A DNA stretch of 64,000 nucleotides, taken from Bin80 sp965215475. Its GTDB lineage: Bacteria; Bacteroidota; Rhodothermia; Rhodothermales; Bin80. Positions 26,035 to 36,110 of this stretch are shown here, one piece after another. The first letter of the stretch is position 1. Each line of letters starts with the position of its first letter. A program made the position numbers and the translations under genes. Under the pieces are notes generated by a model. It was not told where the DNA came from. It did not search any database and worked only from the letters and a program-made list of their open reading frames with translations. The stretch is from the NCBI GenBank assembly GCA_965215475.1, contig OZ244061.1, positions 2,046,001-2,110,000 of the forward strand, written 5' to 3'.

Positions 26035-28887
26035 ATGTCAAATTCTATGCCTTATTTGAGCTCTCGCGACTACATTACGATCCGTGGAGCTCGTCAGCAT
26101 AACCTGAAAGGGTTTGATGTCTCCCTGCCGAAACGCTGCTTGGTGGTCGTCACCGGCCCGTCTGGATCTGGAAAGTCAAGCTTAGCCTTTGACACCATTT
26201 TTGCAGAGGGGCAGAGGCGCTATATGGAAAGCTTGAGCTCGTATGCGCGACAATTCTTGGAGCGCATGGATAAACCAGAGGTAGATTTTATCTCAGGATT
26301 GGCACCGGCTATTGCCATCGAGCAACGTGTCCTTTCAAAAAATCCGCGCTCAACGGTAGCGACGCAAACGGAAATTTATGATCACCTCCGTATGCTTTTC
26401 GCCCAGATTGGGAAGATCATATCTCCAATTAGCGGGAACGTTGTGACCCGAGACACTCCACGTTCTGTCGCCAATGCCCTTCGATCCAATCTACCAGACG
26501 GAACACGCTTCTATTTAACGTTTCCTAATCAAATTTACCCCGAAGGCTCCCATTCCATACAAACCCTAGTAGAGAGAGGTTTCCATAGGTTGCTTTATCT
26601 AACCGATGAAAAAACCATTCATCTGTTTGATATGACAAAAGAGGCCCCTGATAGCCTTCCTGTTCCACCTCATTCAACTTGGGTACTTGTAGACCGACTG
26701 GTGGTCAAGAAAGAAGATGAACGCACCATAAGCCGCATTGCCGATTCGGTTGAATTAGCCTTCCGCGAGGGGGATGGGGACTGCACTATCTTTGTCCCTT
26801 CGGAAACCTCACGAGACCTTCTTACATCTCGACTGGATTTCTGCAAATGGCTCGAAATGGACGGAATGGCTTTTGCTCCGCCACGTCCAAAAATGTTCTC
26901 CTTTACCAGTCCCTTGGGCGCTTGTCCTTCCTGTAATGGGTATGGTCGATCAAAGGGGTTGAACCGGGACCTGGTTGTTCCCGACCCAAAGCTATCCCTT
27001 TCCGAGGGAGCATTGAAACCCCTTGAGGTATCCCTCGCAGAAGGGCATAAAAAGAAAATGCTCCAGTGTGCAAAGAAGATGGGGATCAATCCCAATATGC
27101 CCTACGAGAGTCTTCCAAAAAAACATAAGCACGTTTTATGGCATGGGGATGGTTTCTCCTATGAAGGGGTTTTTGGATTTTTCCGATATCTGCAGCGCTA
27201 TAACTACAAGAAATCTTATCGCTTTCACAATGCCCGGTTTATGGGCTATGGAACTTGTATTGAATGCAACGGAGCTCGCCTGCGTCAGGATGCCTTGTAT
27301 GTACAGATTGGCGGTAAACATATTGGTGAAGTCGTTGAGATGACGATCCAGGAAGCCGTTGAATTTTTTGATCACCTCGAACTTTCCCGTTATGATCAGG
27401 AGGCCTCCGAAATCCTGCTTCACGAAATCCGAAAACGCCTACGCTTCCTGCTAGATGTAGGTCTTGAGTATCTTACTTTAGGACGATTATCGGAGACCCT
27501 CAGTGGCGGAGAAAGTCAACGAATTCGCCTTGCCACTGCATTGGGAAGTGCCTTAGTTGGAGCCCTTTATGTTCTTGATGAACCTACGATCGGACTCCAT
27601 CCAAGAGATACAATGCGTTTGGTCGAGATTCTGAAGCGAATGCGTGATTTGGGGAACACGGTGATTATTGTAGAGCATGATCCTGATGTGATTCGTAATG
27701 CAGATCACATCATTGACCTAGGTCCTGAGTCGGGAAGACGGGGAGGCGAATTGATCTACGAAGGCCCCGTCAATAAAATGCTGGAACATGCAGACTCAAG
27801 AACGGGTGCTTTCCTTAGTGGGAGTGAATCCATTCCCGTTCCTGAAAAACGCCGGATCCCGGATTGGACCCGTACCGTCGAAATCAAGGGCGCAAACCTG
27901 TACAATCTGGAAAACTTCGATGTAACTTTCCCCTTGGAACTGATTACCTGTGTAACGGGAGTCAGCGGTTCCGGTAAATCCACACTGGTTGAAGAAATTC
28001 TTTACAAAGGGCTAAAAGATAAACTGACCCCTGAATTGAAAGAGGTAGACTCTATCCCTTACAAGTCACTGAAGATGCATAGAAGTATCAAAGCGGTTCA
28101 GATTGTTGACCAATCGCCGATCGGAAGATCTTCGCGCTCCAATCCTGTGACGTATGTCAAGGCTTTTGATATCATCCGACAGCTCTTTGCACAAACTCCC
28201 CAGGCAAAACTTCATAACTATACTCCCGGTTTTTTTTCATTCAATATTCCTGGAGGGCGCTGCTCGGAATGTGATGGCGAAGGAACGGTTACTGTGGAAA
28301 TGCAATTCTTGGCCGACCTTCATCTTCCCTGCGAGGAATGTAATGGAACCCGGTACAGTGACGAAGCCCTACAAGTACTTTATAAAGGGAAAAATATCCA
28401 TGAGGTTCTCAACCTGTCCGTTGATCAGGCAATGGAGTTTTTTGCGGACCAAGACCGTCTTTGCCGGCTACTCTTGCCACTGCAGACCGTTGGTCTTGGA
28501 TATCTGAAATTAGGACAACCTGCACCTACCTTGTCCGGAGGAGAAGCACAGCGAATTAAACTAGCCAGCTGTCTTGTCCAACAGCAAAACTACCATGTAT
28601 TTTACATCTTTGATGAACCAACCACGGGTCTGCATTTTGTGGATGTACAAAAACTAATTCATGCATTTGAACAACTTGCAGAAGCAAAACATACGGTCGT
28701 CATCATAGAACACAATCTCGAAACGATTAAATGTGCCGACCACATCATTGACATGGGCCCTGAGGGAGGCTCCAATGGGGGACGCATTGTTGCCTCTGGA
28801 ACTCCAGAAGAAGTCATTCAGATTCCTGAAAGTCATACGGGCCGTTTCTTGGCCCCTTTGCTTACATCCAAACAGGTATCCACCTAA
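26035..28887 (+). CDS. uvrA: Excinuclease ABC subunit A
   Basis: About 950 residues from ATG 26035, chosen because AAAAGG lies about 8 nt upstream. GTG 26026 and ATG 26047 are alternatives. It is a tandem ABC ATPase: Walker A GPSGSGKSS and GVSGSGKST, signature motifs TLSGGESQRIRLA and TLSGGEAQRIKLA, and Walker B YVLDEPTIGLHP and FDEPTTGLHF. Zinc modules are CPSCNGYG/CIECNGAR and CSECDGEGTV/CEECNGTR. It recognises DNA damage with UvrB in nucleotide excision repair. Length is typical. It is transcribed alone, with a GT4 gene 78 bp downstream on the same strand. Confidence 0.97.
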   Translation: MSNSMPYLSSRDYITIRGARQHNLKGFDVSLPKRCLVVVTGPSGSGKSSLAFDTIFAEGQRRYMESLSSYARQFLERMDKPEVDFISGLAPAIAIEQRVLSKNPRSTVATQTEIYDHLRMLFAQIGKIISPISGNVVTRDTPRSVANALRSNLPDGTRFYLTFPNQIYPEGSHSIQTLVERGFHRLLYLTDEKTIHLFDMTKEAPDSLPVPPHSTWVLVDRLVVKKEDERTISRIADSVELAFREGDGDCTIFVPSETSRDLLTSRLDFCKWLEMDGMAFAPPRPKMFSFTSPLGACPSCNGYGRSKGLNRDLVVPDPKLSLSEGALKPLEVSLAEGHKKKMLQCAKKMGINPNMPYESLPKKHKHVLWHGDGFSYEGVFGFFRYLQRYNYKKSYRFHNARFMGYGTCIECNGARLRQDALYVQIGGKHIGEVVEMTIQEAVEFFDHLELSRYDQEASEILLHEIRKRLRFLLDVGLEYLTLGRLSETLSGGESQRIRLATALGSALVGALYVLDEPTIGLHPRDTMRLVEILKRMRDLGNTVIIVEHDPDVIRNADHIIDLGPESGRRGGELIYEGPVNKMLEHADSRTGAFLSGSESIPVPEKRRIPDWTRTVEIKGANLYNLENFDVTFPLELITCVTGVSGSGKSTLVEEILYKGLKDKLTPELKEVDSIPYKSLKMHRSIKAVQIVDQSPIGRSSRSNPVTYVKAFDIIRQLFAQTPQAKLHNYTPGFFSFNIPGGRCSECDGEGTVTVEMQFLADLHLPCEECNGTRYSDEALQVLYKGKNIHEVLNLSVDQAMEFFADQDRLCRLLLPLQTVGLGYLKLGQPAPTLSGGEAQRIKLASCLVQQQNYHVFYIFDEPTTGLHFVDVQKLIHAFEQLAEAKHTVVIIEHNLETIKCADHIIDMGPEGGSNGGRIVASGTPEEVIQIPESHTGRFLAPLLTSKQVST

Positions 28888-28965
28888 ACCCCGTGTTACT
28901 TTACTGCATTTGGTTGCGACTATCCCTTGGGTACGTACGTAATCTTCTATTTTTGAGGGTGATTC

Positions 28966-30228
28966 ATGTCACCATTTACGGATGCCTCTGTTCATGCACC
29001 AGTGGCTGGTCGACGCATCGCATTGTTTTCGGGTGCCTACAACCATATTTCGGATGGCGTAACTCTGACACTCAATCGGCTGGTTCGATATCTAGAGAAC
29101 CATGGTGCCAAGGCCCTCGTTTTTGCACCAACCACGAATAAAGCTCCCGCTCTTGTTCATAACGGAACCTTGATTTCCGTTCCATCCATTCCGGTTCCCG
29201 GTCGAAGTGACTATCGACTGAGTATTGGCCTTTCTCGAAAGGGATGGTCCAATCTGGAAGCATTTGAGCCAGATCTTATTCACATTGCCACTCCGGACTA
29301 CGCGGGTGCTCAGGCATTAAAATGGGCAAAATCACGTCAAATCCCCGCCGTATCTTCTTTTCACACTCACTTCACCGCCTACCTGAAATATTTTGCAAAG
29401 TACAACCCCCTCTACAGTATGGACTTCCTTGAGGATACGGCATGGCGATATGCTCGCTGGTTCTACTCTCAGGTTGAGCATATCTACGTTCCTTCTCCCA
29501 GTATTGGTGACATGTTGCGCTCCCACAGGATCACACGTGGAATCCGGGTTTGGGCCCGTGGTGTAGATCCAAATCAGTTTTCTCCTGATCATCGAAATCA
29601 AACATGGCGTTTTTCTCATGGCTTTGAAGAAGAAGACATTGTCATTTCCTATGTTGGTCGGCTTGTCTGGGAAAAAAACCTGGCTATTTTTGCTGACGTG
29701 CTTGAACATCTGAGCGCGTCAGGGATTGCTCATAAGATTCTTATCGTCGGTGACGGCCCTGCGCAAGACATTCTCAAGGAACGTCTCTCGGGGGCCGTAT
29801 TTACGGGCCCCCTCAGTGGAAAGGAGCTCGCAACAGCTTATGCGTCCAGTGATGTCTTCCTTTTCCCCAGCGATACAGAAACCTTTGGCAATGTAACCTT
29901 GGAAGCCATGGCTTCGGGCCTTCCGACGGTTTGTGCCAACGCAAGTGGTAGTGACCTTCTCGTCCTTGATGGCAAAAGTGGTTATCTGGCTCCTGCACAG
30001 GATACCGATGCGTTTCTTGAACACGTAACCCGTCTCATCTCTGACGATTCCTTGCGAAAAACATTGGGTAATGCGGCCCGCGAACGGGCGATGACGTTCG
30101 AATGGACCAATATTATGAACCGACTGACCAATTACTACCAGGAGATCTGGCAAGATCTCCCGGAAAAACATGCCGACTCGCTTGCCACGTTCCAGACGGA
30201 CCGGCCCATTCGAAAAGCGGTTGCTTAG
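28966..30228 (+). CDS. GT4 glycosyltransferase
   Basis: A 420-residue GT-B enzyme of family 4. The N-terminal domain has RRIALFSGAYNHISDGVTLTLNRLVRYL and HIATPDYAGAQALKWAK. The C-terminal domain has SYVGRLVWEKNLAIF, ILIVGDGPAQDIL and the EX7E motif in FPSDTETFGNVTLEAMASG. It resembles retaining mannosyl-/sulfoquinovosyl-type lipid glycosyltransferases. A second GT4 gene starts 3 nt after its stop, so they likely act in one glycan or glycolipid pathway. Acceptor and donor are unknown. Confidence 0.9.
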   Translation: MSPFTDASVHAPVAGRRIALFSGAYNHISDGVTLTLNRLVRYLENHGAKALVFAPTTNKAPALVHNGTLISVPSIPVPGRSDYRLSIGLSRKGWSNLEAFEPDLIHIATPDYAGAQALKWAKSRQIPAVSSFHTHFTAYLKYFAKYNPLYSMDFLEDTAWRYARWFYSQVEHIYVPSPSIGDMLRSHRITRGIRVWARGVDPNQFSPDHRNQTWRFSHGFEEEDIVISYVGRLVWEKNLAIFADVLEHLSASGIAHKILIVGDGPAQDILKERLSGAVFTGPLSGKELATAYASSDVFLFPSDTETFGNVTLEAMASGLPTVCANASGSDLLVLDGKSGYLAPAQDTDAFLEHVTRLISDDSLRKTLGNAARERAMTFEWTNIMNRLTNYYQEIWQDLPEKHADSLATFQTDRPIRKAVA

Positions 30229-30230
30229 TT

Positions 30231-31319
30231 TTGCGCCTGCTCTTTGTTTCTCACTCGTTCCCTCCTGAAAACAGACCCCTTGATAGTATTGGGGGGATGC
30301 AGCGTGTTGCCGTGGAACTTGCGGATGCGCTAGGAAAACGAAAAGATCTTCAGTACCAGCAGTTGGTGCTACGCAGCGCATGGAAATGGCACCATATTCA
30401 GTGCGCTCCCTGGCTTGCACGAACGGCGGCTCGCCTCTACCGGATTGCCTTACAAGGCCAGATTGATATTATTTTGTTTTCGTCCATGGTAACAGGGGCT
30501 CTTGCCACGCTTATACGTAAGCCCTGCTCGGCGGCAAATATTCAGTTAGCCTCCATCGCTCATGGCCGGGATGTAACTCTTCCAGGAATCTATCAGACCT
30601 TACAGGTTCGCCGCACATTGAAAAATCTTGACTGTGTTTTGCCTGTGAGCCGGGCGACCGGATTTGAATGTGAAAAACGGGGAATGCCTCCATCACAGAT
30701 CCATGTCATTCCGAATGGCGTCACTCTATCAAGATACACCGTTGGACCCGGGAGTGGGTCCCGAGTGCGAAAACTGTTCAGCGTCGGCCGCTTGGTAAAA
30801 CGGAAGGGATTTGCCTGGTTTATTGACCAGGTCATGCCGATGCTACCATCGCACATCGAATACTCGATTGCCGGCACGGGGCCCGAGTCTAAGGCCATCC
30901 AGCATGCCACCGCAGCACATGGACTTGAAGAGCGCGTACATCTATTAGGTCGCTGTTCTGATGAACATCTCGTAAAACTCTATAGTGAATCCGACCTTCT
31001 AATCATGCCAAACCTCCCTGTTGAGGGAGATATGGAAGGTTTTGGGGTGGTCATGCTGGAAGCGGGTTCGTCCGGTACACCCGCAATTGCTGCGAATCTG
31101 GAGGGCATTCGGGATGTCATTACCAATGATGTCAACGGACGGCTTGTGCCAAGCGGTGATGCTTCAGCCTTCAAAAATGCTATTCTGGAGTATCCCATCT
31201 CCCCAGCAGCACGGGCGAAAGCACATACACATACCCGCAAAAGATTCAGTTGGACCAGTATCGCAGAACTCTACGTTCATCACCTGCGTGAGCTACATAC
31301 CGGCACACTCTCCAACTGA
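30231..31319 (+). CDS. GT4 glycosyltransferase
   Basis: About 362 residues starting at TTG 30231 (LRLLFVSHSFPPENRPLDSIGGMQRV), just after the stop of the preceding GT4 gene. A longer reading frame from 30102 overlaps that gene in another frame and is not protein-like. Motifs are the GT4 N-terminal glycine loop SIGGMQRVAVELADAL, SVGRLVKRKGFAWF, IAGTGPESKAI and EX7E in MEGFGVVMLEAGSSG. It forms a two-gene operon with its neighbour. Its 3' end overlaps the convergent TPR gene by 27 bp. Confidence 0.88.
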   Translation: MRLLFVSHSFPPENRPLDSIGGMQRVAVELADALGKRKDLQYQQLVLRSAWKWHHIQCAPWLARTAARLYRIALQGQIDIILFSSMVTGALATLIRKPCSAANIQLASIAHGRDVTLPGIYQTLQVRRTLKNLDCVLPVSRATGFECEKRGMPPSQIHVIPNGVTLSRYTVGPGSGSRVRKLFSVGRLVKRKGFAWFIDQVMPMLPSHIEYSIAGTGPESKAIQHATAAHGLEERVHLLGRCSDEHLVKLYSESDLLIMPNLPVEGDMEGFGVVMLEAGSSGTPAIAANLEGIRDVITNDVNGRLVPSGDASAFKNAILEYPISPAARAKAHTHTRKRFSWTSIAELYVHHLRELHTGTLSN

Positions 31320-32498
31320 CTCCGCCTTCTCTTCCTGGCCTGTCTGGGCATATGCCTGAAACAGGGCTGCACAGATTCCTACTAAGGAGCGTCCCTCTTC
31401 CATTTCTGCATATTCTTTCGCTGCTTCCAGTGGAATAATTGCCTGTTCATATAATTCTCTGCGCTCCGCTATAAGAATGTCCATGTCCGACATAATACTC
31501 GCTTCTTCCTCGGCAGAAATCTCTTCCCGTCGTTCACGCATGTCATCATCCATGGCATTGATTTGCTGCTGAAGCGCATTTGCCTTATTGATATAAGCAG
31601 CACCCAAATTATAGTACGCATCAACATATCCTTCTTCCAGTGTGGTTGCCTCACGAAGCTCGTTAACGGCTTCATCAAAACGCTCTGCCTGAAGTAGCAA
31701 GGATCCATAGTTGTATCGATAAATTGCATTTTCTGGGTTGTTGGCAACGGCATTGGCATAGGTTTCCAGTGCACGATCATCCTGCCCTGTATCTGAGTAT
31801 GCATTTAACAGGTAGTTTTGCAACTCCGCATTATCGGGAAAATGAGCGGTTGCTTCTTCCAGAAGAGGTACAGCTTCCTCAGCACGGTCACTTGTAAGGT
31901 AAATCCTAGCCAAGAAGCTGTATAACTCTGAATTTTTGACGCCTTTCTCAATTGCAAGATGCAGTGGTGTAATTGCTGCATCACTATCACCGGCCCCAAG
32001 CAGGGCGTAGGCCCAATTTACATAGGAACCCGACGAGTCTGGAAAGACGACGGAGGTCGCTTGAAAATATCTTGCAGAATTCTGAAAGTGTTCTGCCTGT
32101 AGAGAATCATCCCCTACCACGGACTGAGCATTGTTAAATTCAGTAATCCCCGCATTAAACGTTTGCATATAAAATATCTGCAATCGCCCCATCACTCCAT
32201 CAGATTCACTTGGATCAAGCTCCATAACTTTTTGGTATGCCCCGGTCATTCCTTCGACATGCTCTAGGTACTCATCCATAGAACTTTGCATGGCTTTCGC
32301 ATCGTGAATCCGAGCTAATAGATCCCAACTTCTATGATCATCGGGTTTGTCCTTCAATAGCTCCTGTGCTAGGCTCATAGCCTCCTCATATTCTCCCCGA
32401 TCAAGGGCCCGATTTGCTTTTCGAAGCTGTGCCTGACTTTGGGGGACTACCGCAAGGGCGGCTATAATCAATGCTAAGATGAAAGAAATTCGTTGCAT
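31293..32498 (-). CDS. Secreted/periplasmic TPR-repeat protein
   Basis: About 401 residues from Met at 32498 (MQRISFILALIIAALAVVPQSQA), giving a clear signal peptide cleaved near SQA. An in-frame Met 11 codons upstream is less suitable. The mature protein is made of tetratricopeptide repeats, for example NRALDRGEYEEAMSLAQELLKDKP, AITPLHLAIEKG, AEEAVPLLEEATAHFPDNAE, DRALETYANAVANNPENA and FDEAVNELREATTLEEGYVDAYYNLG. A charged helical segment (about 310-360) breaks the array. TPRs serve protein-protein contacts, and no enzymatic domain is seen. The partner is unknown. Confidence 0.88.
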   Translation of the reverse strand: MQRISFILALIIAALAVVPQSQAQLRKANRALDRGEYEEAMSLAQELLKDKPDDHRSWDLLARIHDAKAMQSSMDEYLEHVEGMTGAYQKVMELDPSESDGVMGRLQIFYMQTFNAGITEFNNAQSVVGDDSLQAEHFQNSARYFQATSVVFPDSSGSYVNWAYALLGAGDSDAAITPLHLAIEKGVKNSELYSFLARIYLTSDRAEEAVPLLEEATAHFPDNAELQNYLLNAYSDTGQDDRALETYANAVANNPENAIYRYNYGSLLLQAERFDEAVNELREATTLEEGYVDAYYNLGAAYINKANALQQQINAMDDDMRERREEISAEEEASIMSDMDILIAERRELYEQAIIPLEAAKEYAEMEEGRSLVGICAALFQAYAQTGQEEKAESVGECAGM

Positions 32499-32531
32499 TC
32501 TACTACGGTAAGATTGTTCGTTGCTTTCCAA

Positions 32532-32862
32532 ATTCAGAGAGATGTATCTCCCTCAAACTACTTAATATAGGCTATACGCTTTAGTATGTTAGGTATACAG
32601 AAGTTTCTCCTCAGCGTTCCCAAGAAACTCGAGGCGAAGTGTACTTTCGCCAAAGAACGGCTTCGTAAAGCTCATCCACCCTGCAGAAGGGAACTCCACG
32701 ACGGTCGAAAGAGCCTCCCAAAACTATTCAACCTTTATATCTACCTGAACGGTAACGGTCCTTAGAAAGACAAACTATCCCTAATGAGACCGTTTACCAC
32801 ACGAGTCCAAATTCCCATGTCTTCGCTGCGTTCTTTCTTCTCATTTTACGCAGATCCCGTGG
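32532..32862. other. Intergenic, one short conserved-looking open frame
   Basis: On the minus strand a frame without stops runs from 32723 to the stop TAA at 32589-32591. It includes an ATG at 32675 and would encode MSFTKPFFGESTLRLEFLG and nine more residues. Its composition is protein-like but too short to call, and it could be a relic of a larger gene. No RNA gene was recognised. Confidence 0.35.
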
Positions 32863-35364
32863 TCATCTGGGTGATCTACGATTTTCCTGCACCTGAATCA
32901 ACGTCGGTAAAAACAGTAACGCAGCCAATAACGTTGATCCAATCCCTGTAATCGCCAGGGATCCGATCGTGTTCAGACCTGGATGAAAACTCAAAAGAAG
33001 TCCCCCAAATCCCACCATCGTCGTCACGGCTCCCATCGTAACATGCTCCCCCGTCGAGCGCAAAATGCGCCAAAGCGTTCCGGCCCCCTCCTCTCGATAA
33101 CGATGGACTAAATGAGCTCCCGCATCGTTACCAATTCCAATAATTGCAGGGATCACAAACAGATTATAGAAATTCAGTCGCATACCAAACAGCTGCATAA
33201 ACAAAATCATCCAGATCACGCCAACCATTAGCGGAAGCATTGCCATAAGTGCCCACCGAAACCGACCAAAATTGACCCACATCAGTAGCGTCACAATAAT
33301 CAGAGTCGCCAATATCATATACGGGCTCTCCTGCCGCATCAGGCGCAGAACATCGGCGGCAACGATGGATGGAGATCCTGCGTAGTACGTTTTCCCGTCC
33401 ACGGTCGTAATGTTTGCCACATCCTCCGCAAAGGCCATGGATTTGCGTCCATCTGAGAGCCCCACGCCTGGCAGGATCGTGATGTAGCTCCCTAACTCTC
33501 CCGTCTTGGACATGAAGCGCTGACTCAACACTTCCGGCACATCTTCCACCACAAGCGGTGTCCGTGTCTGTGCCGCCCTTCGAATGCGTTCCAATTCGGC
33601 ATCTCCTGCCAAAACCGGATCCGTTAATAATGAATCCCGGATATAGGCAATCTGTGCAATCCTTGCCCTTTGTTTCTCCGGTTTCAGTGGGAATCGGTCC
33701 TGAAGCGTTTCTACTCCTCGAATGGTCGTCCGAAAGCTGTCTGCGTCAATTACATGCAATACCGTATCTTTCTCCATTCTATTTCGCAAGGCTTCCGCAA
33801 CCGCAGGTGCCTCCGCCGGATCATCCACCACAATGTACGCCGGATTTCTGCGGTTAAAATCACTGTGTGCCGAGGCCACTTTCGAATTGACGGCAATCCA
33901 ATCCTCATACTCCGGTTCTAAAACGGAAAACCGATATTCAAACTCAACCCTTGGTGCCATGAATAAGGCAATAACCGTAACGAACGCACACCCGACCAAA
34001 ATCCCACGAGCCCCAACCAGAGGTCCACGTACGACCGCTTTTGTCGGACGACTTCGCTCAAAATGCAGTACTCTCCAGCGCTCACACACTACCAGCAGTG
34101 CTGGCAGTACATGAAGGGTGGAGATCAATGCAACCAATACACCGGTCCCCGCCAAAAATCCAAACTCGCTAAACCCCTTAAAATCTGCTGCCATCAACAC
34201 GTACATTGCAGCGGCTGTAGTAAATGCTCCGACCGCAATTGCCTGCCCGGTGCTCATGAACGTGTTCTCTGCGGCATCCTCGACACTGTGCCCCTCCCCC
34301 CGTTCCTCTATGTAACGTGCATAAAAATGAATTCCATAGTCAATGCCCAACCCAAAAAGCACTAGGCCAAGTGTTGAACTAAACAGATTCAGAGTCCCAT
34401 AAGCCAAAAATCCTATCGCCGCTGTCCAAGCTAAACTCATCAGAAGAGGGATTCCAATTAGCAGTGCCGTCACCGGCGCACGGGCAAGCTCGGACCAGAC
34501 GGCTTTTCTTCCACGTAACTGGATCGATTTGACAAAGAAATAAGCCATCAGTACCAAAAGTACTGCGAGAGCACCCGTGCCAAAAGAGCCAATGACGTCG
34601 TCTGTGATGGCTCGCACTTCTACTCGCTGTCTCCATAATCGGCCAGCGAGATACGTCTGCATCTCTGTGTGGTAAGCGGAAGGCCCCACGTTCTGGATTA
34701 CGCTGCGAAGACGACTATAAACGGCCTCTATATAATCTACATTGGAGGAGGAGCCAGAGACAAAGAAACGAACGACCAAAATCGTGCTGTCGGTATTCAC
34801 CCGATACTCTGGCCCTACAATCTGATCGAAGATCTCTGCTAAAGATTCAATCTCCGTGTCCTCTTCTACCTCTTCCTCGTCATCCAAGCTAAAAAAGAAT
34901 GGATTCGCAGCAAGCTTGGCCTCTACGATCTGATCCTCCAGCCAGGTTGTAAGTGTGCTTAATTCCTCGTCCGTCGCGAAATACAACCCGTTATCCGCCA
35001 TAAATTCCGTATCCCTTCTGAATTCCTCTCTCAAAAACAGTGGTTCATCGGTGATCGAATCCCGTAGTGCCATTGCCCGGGGAACCAGAGCTTGTGCAAA
35101 GGCTAGATTGGCCGTAAATGAAGGGCTCTCAATTGCCAGATCTACCGAGACGTCTCCTGCTCCGATCGTATCCCTGATTTTTTCAAGAGACGCAACACTA
35201 GGATAGGATTCTGGAATCAGATTGGCAAAATCCGGATCTATCGTCAAACGTCCTGCAAGCAATACGCTTCCAATGGAAATCAACAAAGCCAACACTAACA
35301 CGGGCCCCGGATACCGCACTATGGTACGAATCCACCCACGTAGCCGTGCAAAAAGAAACGTCAT
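32863..35364 (-). CDS. RND/MMPL-family exporter
   Basis: An 833-residue RND protein with the duplicated topology: one N-terminal helix, a large periplasmic loop, and a helix bundle beginning VIGSFGTGALAVLLVLMAYFF. The first half has GLVLFGLGIDYGIHFYARYIEE (the MMPL/SSD motif, with Asp) and the second PAIIGIGNDAGAHLVHRYREE. An acidic insertion (DDEEEVEEDTEIE) sits near residue 160. The relatives I recall include hopanoid/lipid transporters (HpnN-like). It overlaps the DUF3047 gene by 4 nt on the same strand, an ATGA junction. Together with the LPG-synthase-like gene this suggests lipid or envelope export, as inference. Confidence 0.9.
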   Translation of the reverse strand: MTFLFARLRGWIRTIVRYPGPVLVLALLISIGSVLLAGRLTIDPDFANLIPESYPSVASLEKIRDTIGAGDVSVDLAIESPSFTANLAFAQALVPRAMALRDSITDEPLFLREEFRRDTEFMADNGLYFATDEELSTLTTWLEDQIVEAKLAANPFFFSLDDEEEVEEDTEIESLAEIFDQIVGPEYRVNTDSTILVVRFFVSGSSSNVDYIEAVYSRLRSVIQNVGPSAYHTEMQTYLAGRLWRQRVEVRAITDDVIGSFGTGALAVLLVLMAYFFVKSIQLRGRKAVWSELARAPVTALLIGIPLLMSLAWTAAIGFLAYGTLNLFSSTLGLVLFGLGIDYGIHFYARYIEERGEGHSVEDAAENTFMSTGQAIAVGAFTTAAAMYVLMAADFKGFSEFGFLAGTGVLVALISTLHVLPALLVVCERWRVLHFERSRPTKAVVRGPLVGARGILVGCAFVTVIALFMAPRVEFEYRFSVLEPEYEDWIAVNSKVASAHSDFNRRNPAYIVVDDPAEAPAVAEALRNRMEKDTVLHVIDADSFRTTIRGVETLQDRFPLKPEKQRARIAQIAYIRDSLLTDPVLAGDAELERIRRAAQTRTPLVVEDVPEVLSQRFMSKTGELGSYITILPGVGLSDGRKSMAFAEDVANITTVDGKTYYAGSPSIVAADVLRLMRQESPYMILATLIIVTLLMWVNFGRFRWALMAMLPLMVGVIWMILFMQLFGMRLNFYNLFVIPAIIGIGNDAGAHLVHRYREEGAGTLWRILRSTGEHVTMGAVTTMVGFGGLLLSFHPGLNTIGSLAITGIGSTLLAALLFLPTLIQVQENRRSPR

Positions 35365-36071
35365 TCTTCAGAAAATGCTACGATGTCATCAAAATATACA
35401 TCTGCCGCTCCTCCTGTGTTATCACTGTCGCTCCATACCATTACATAAAGCGGAAACTGTGACGGGGGTTTGCCAAAAAACAGCTGATAATCCTGCACAA
35501 CATTCCGTTCAATTTCGATCCATTTCTCTTTGATCTCCACCGCCGAAGAAACAACCAGTACCTGGAGCTTTCCATAGCGAGCGAGTGCTCCTTTGGGCAG
35601 TGTGCTGCTGTAGGTGTACTTGATCGTACACGGTCGCCCAAGCCAGTCGTTGCACTCAAATGCAATATAGAGGGCTGCTCCGGTGTCGTTCAGGTTCCTC
35701 CGATCTTCTTTTGCCCCTTCGGGTAGCTGATCGGCCCGCCAGCGCCAGCGTAACCGGGGAAAGCGATCCACATCCCACTCAAGTCCATCCCCTTTGGGTA
35801 AAGCGATCTGCACCGACTCTCCTTTTGTATATGCTCGCAAAACTTTCCCTTCCTCTCCCATAATCACATTCACATAATCATTGGGTTTGGCATGATCTGG
35901 TGGGAGGACTCGCATCATTCTTGACCGCTTGTCTGGTATTCTCCACGAACTAGGGAGGCCATTTATTTCATAACGTTCAAAATCCTCAATGACCAGAGAA
36001 TCTTGTGCCGAAGCGATCAGTGTAGATGAACCCGCAAAAAGGAACAAAGAAAGGAACTGAAGTACGCGCAT
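35361..36071 (-). CDS. Secreted DUF3047 protein
   Basis: 236 residues with a signal peptide (LQFLSLFLFAGSSTLIASA, cleavage at about residue 22). The mature part matches DUF3047: LVIEDFERYEINGLPSSWRI, FPRLRWRWRADQLPEGAKEDRR, NDTGAALYIAFECN, IKYTYSSTLPKG and a Trp/Tyr-rich end FPLYVMVWSDSDNTGGAADVYFDDI, a jelly-roll-like beta sandwich. Function is unknown for the family, though genes often sit near envelope biogenesis loci. Its last 4 nt overlap the start of the RND gene, so expression is coupled. It lies 39 nt downstream of the LPG-synthase-like membrane protein. Confidence 0.88.
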   Translation of the reverse strand: MRVLQFLSLFLFAGSSTLIASAQDSLVIEDFERYEINGLPSSWRIPDKRSRMMRVLPPDHAKPNDYVNVIMGEEGKVLRAYTKGESVQIALPKGDGLEWDVDRFPRLRWRWRADQLPEGAKEDRRNLNDTGAALYIAFECNDWLGRPCTIKYTYSSTLPKGALARYGKLQVLVVSSAVEIKEKWIEIERNVVQDYQLFFGKPPSQFPLYVMVWSDSDNTGGAADVYFDDIVAFSEE

Positions 36072-36110
36072 TTTGGGGAAATAGGCAGAATTTTCTGACG
36101 CATCAGAACC

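Noticed and set aside
30102..30230. N-terminal extension of the second GT4 gene
   Set aside because: It overlaps the end of the first GT4 gene in another frame and lacks protein-like sequence. The TTG at 30231 fits the family start.
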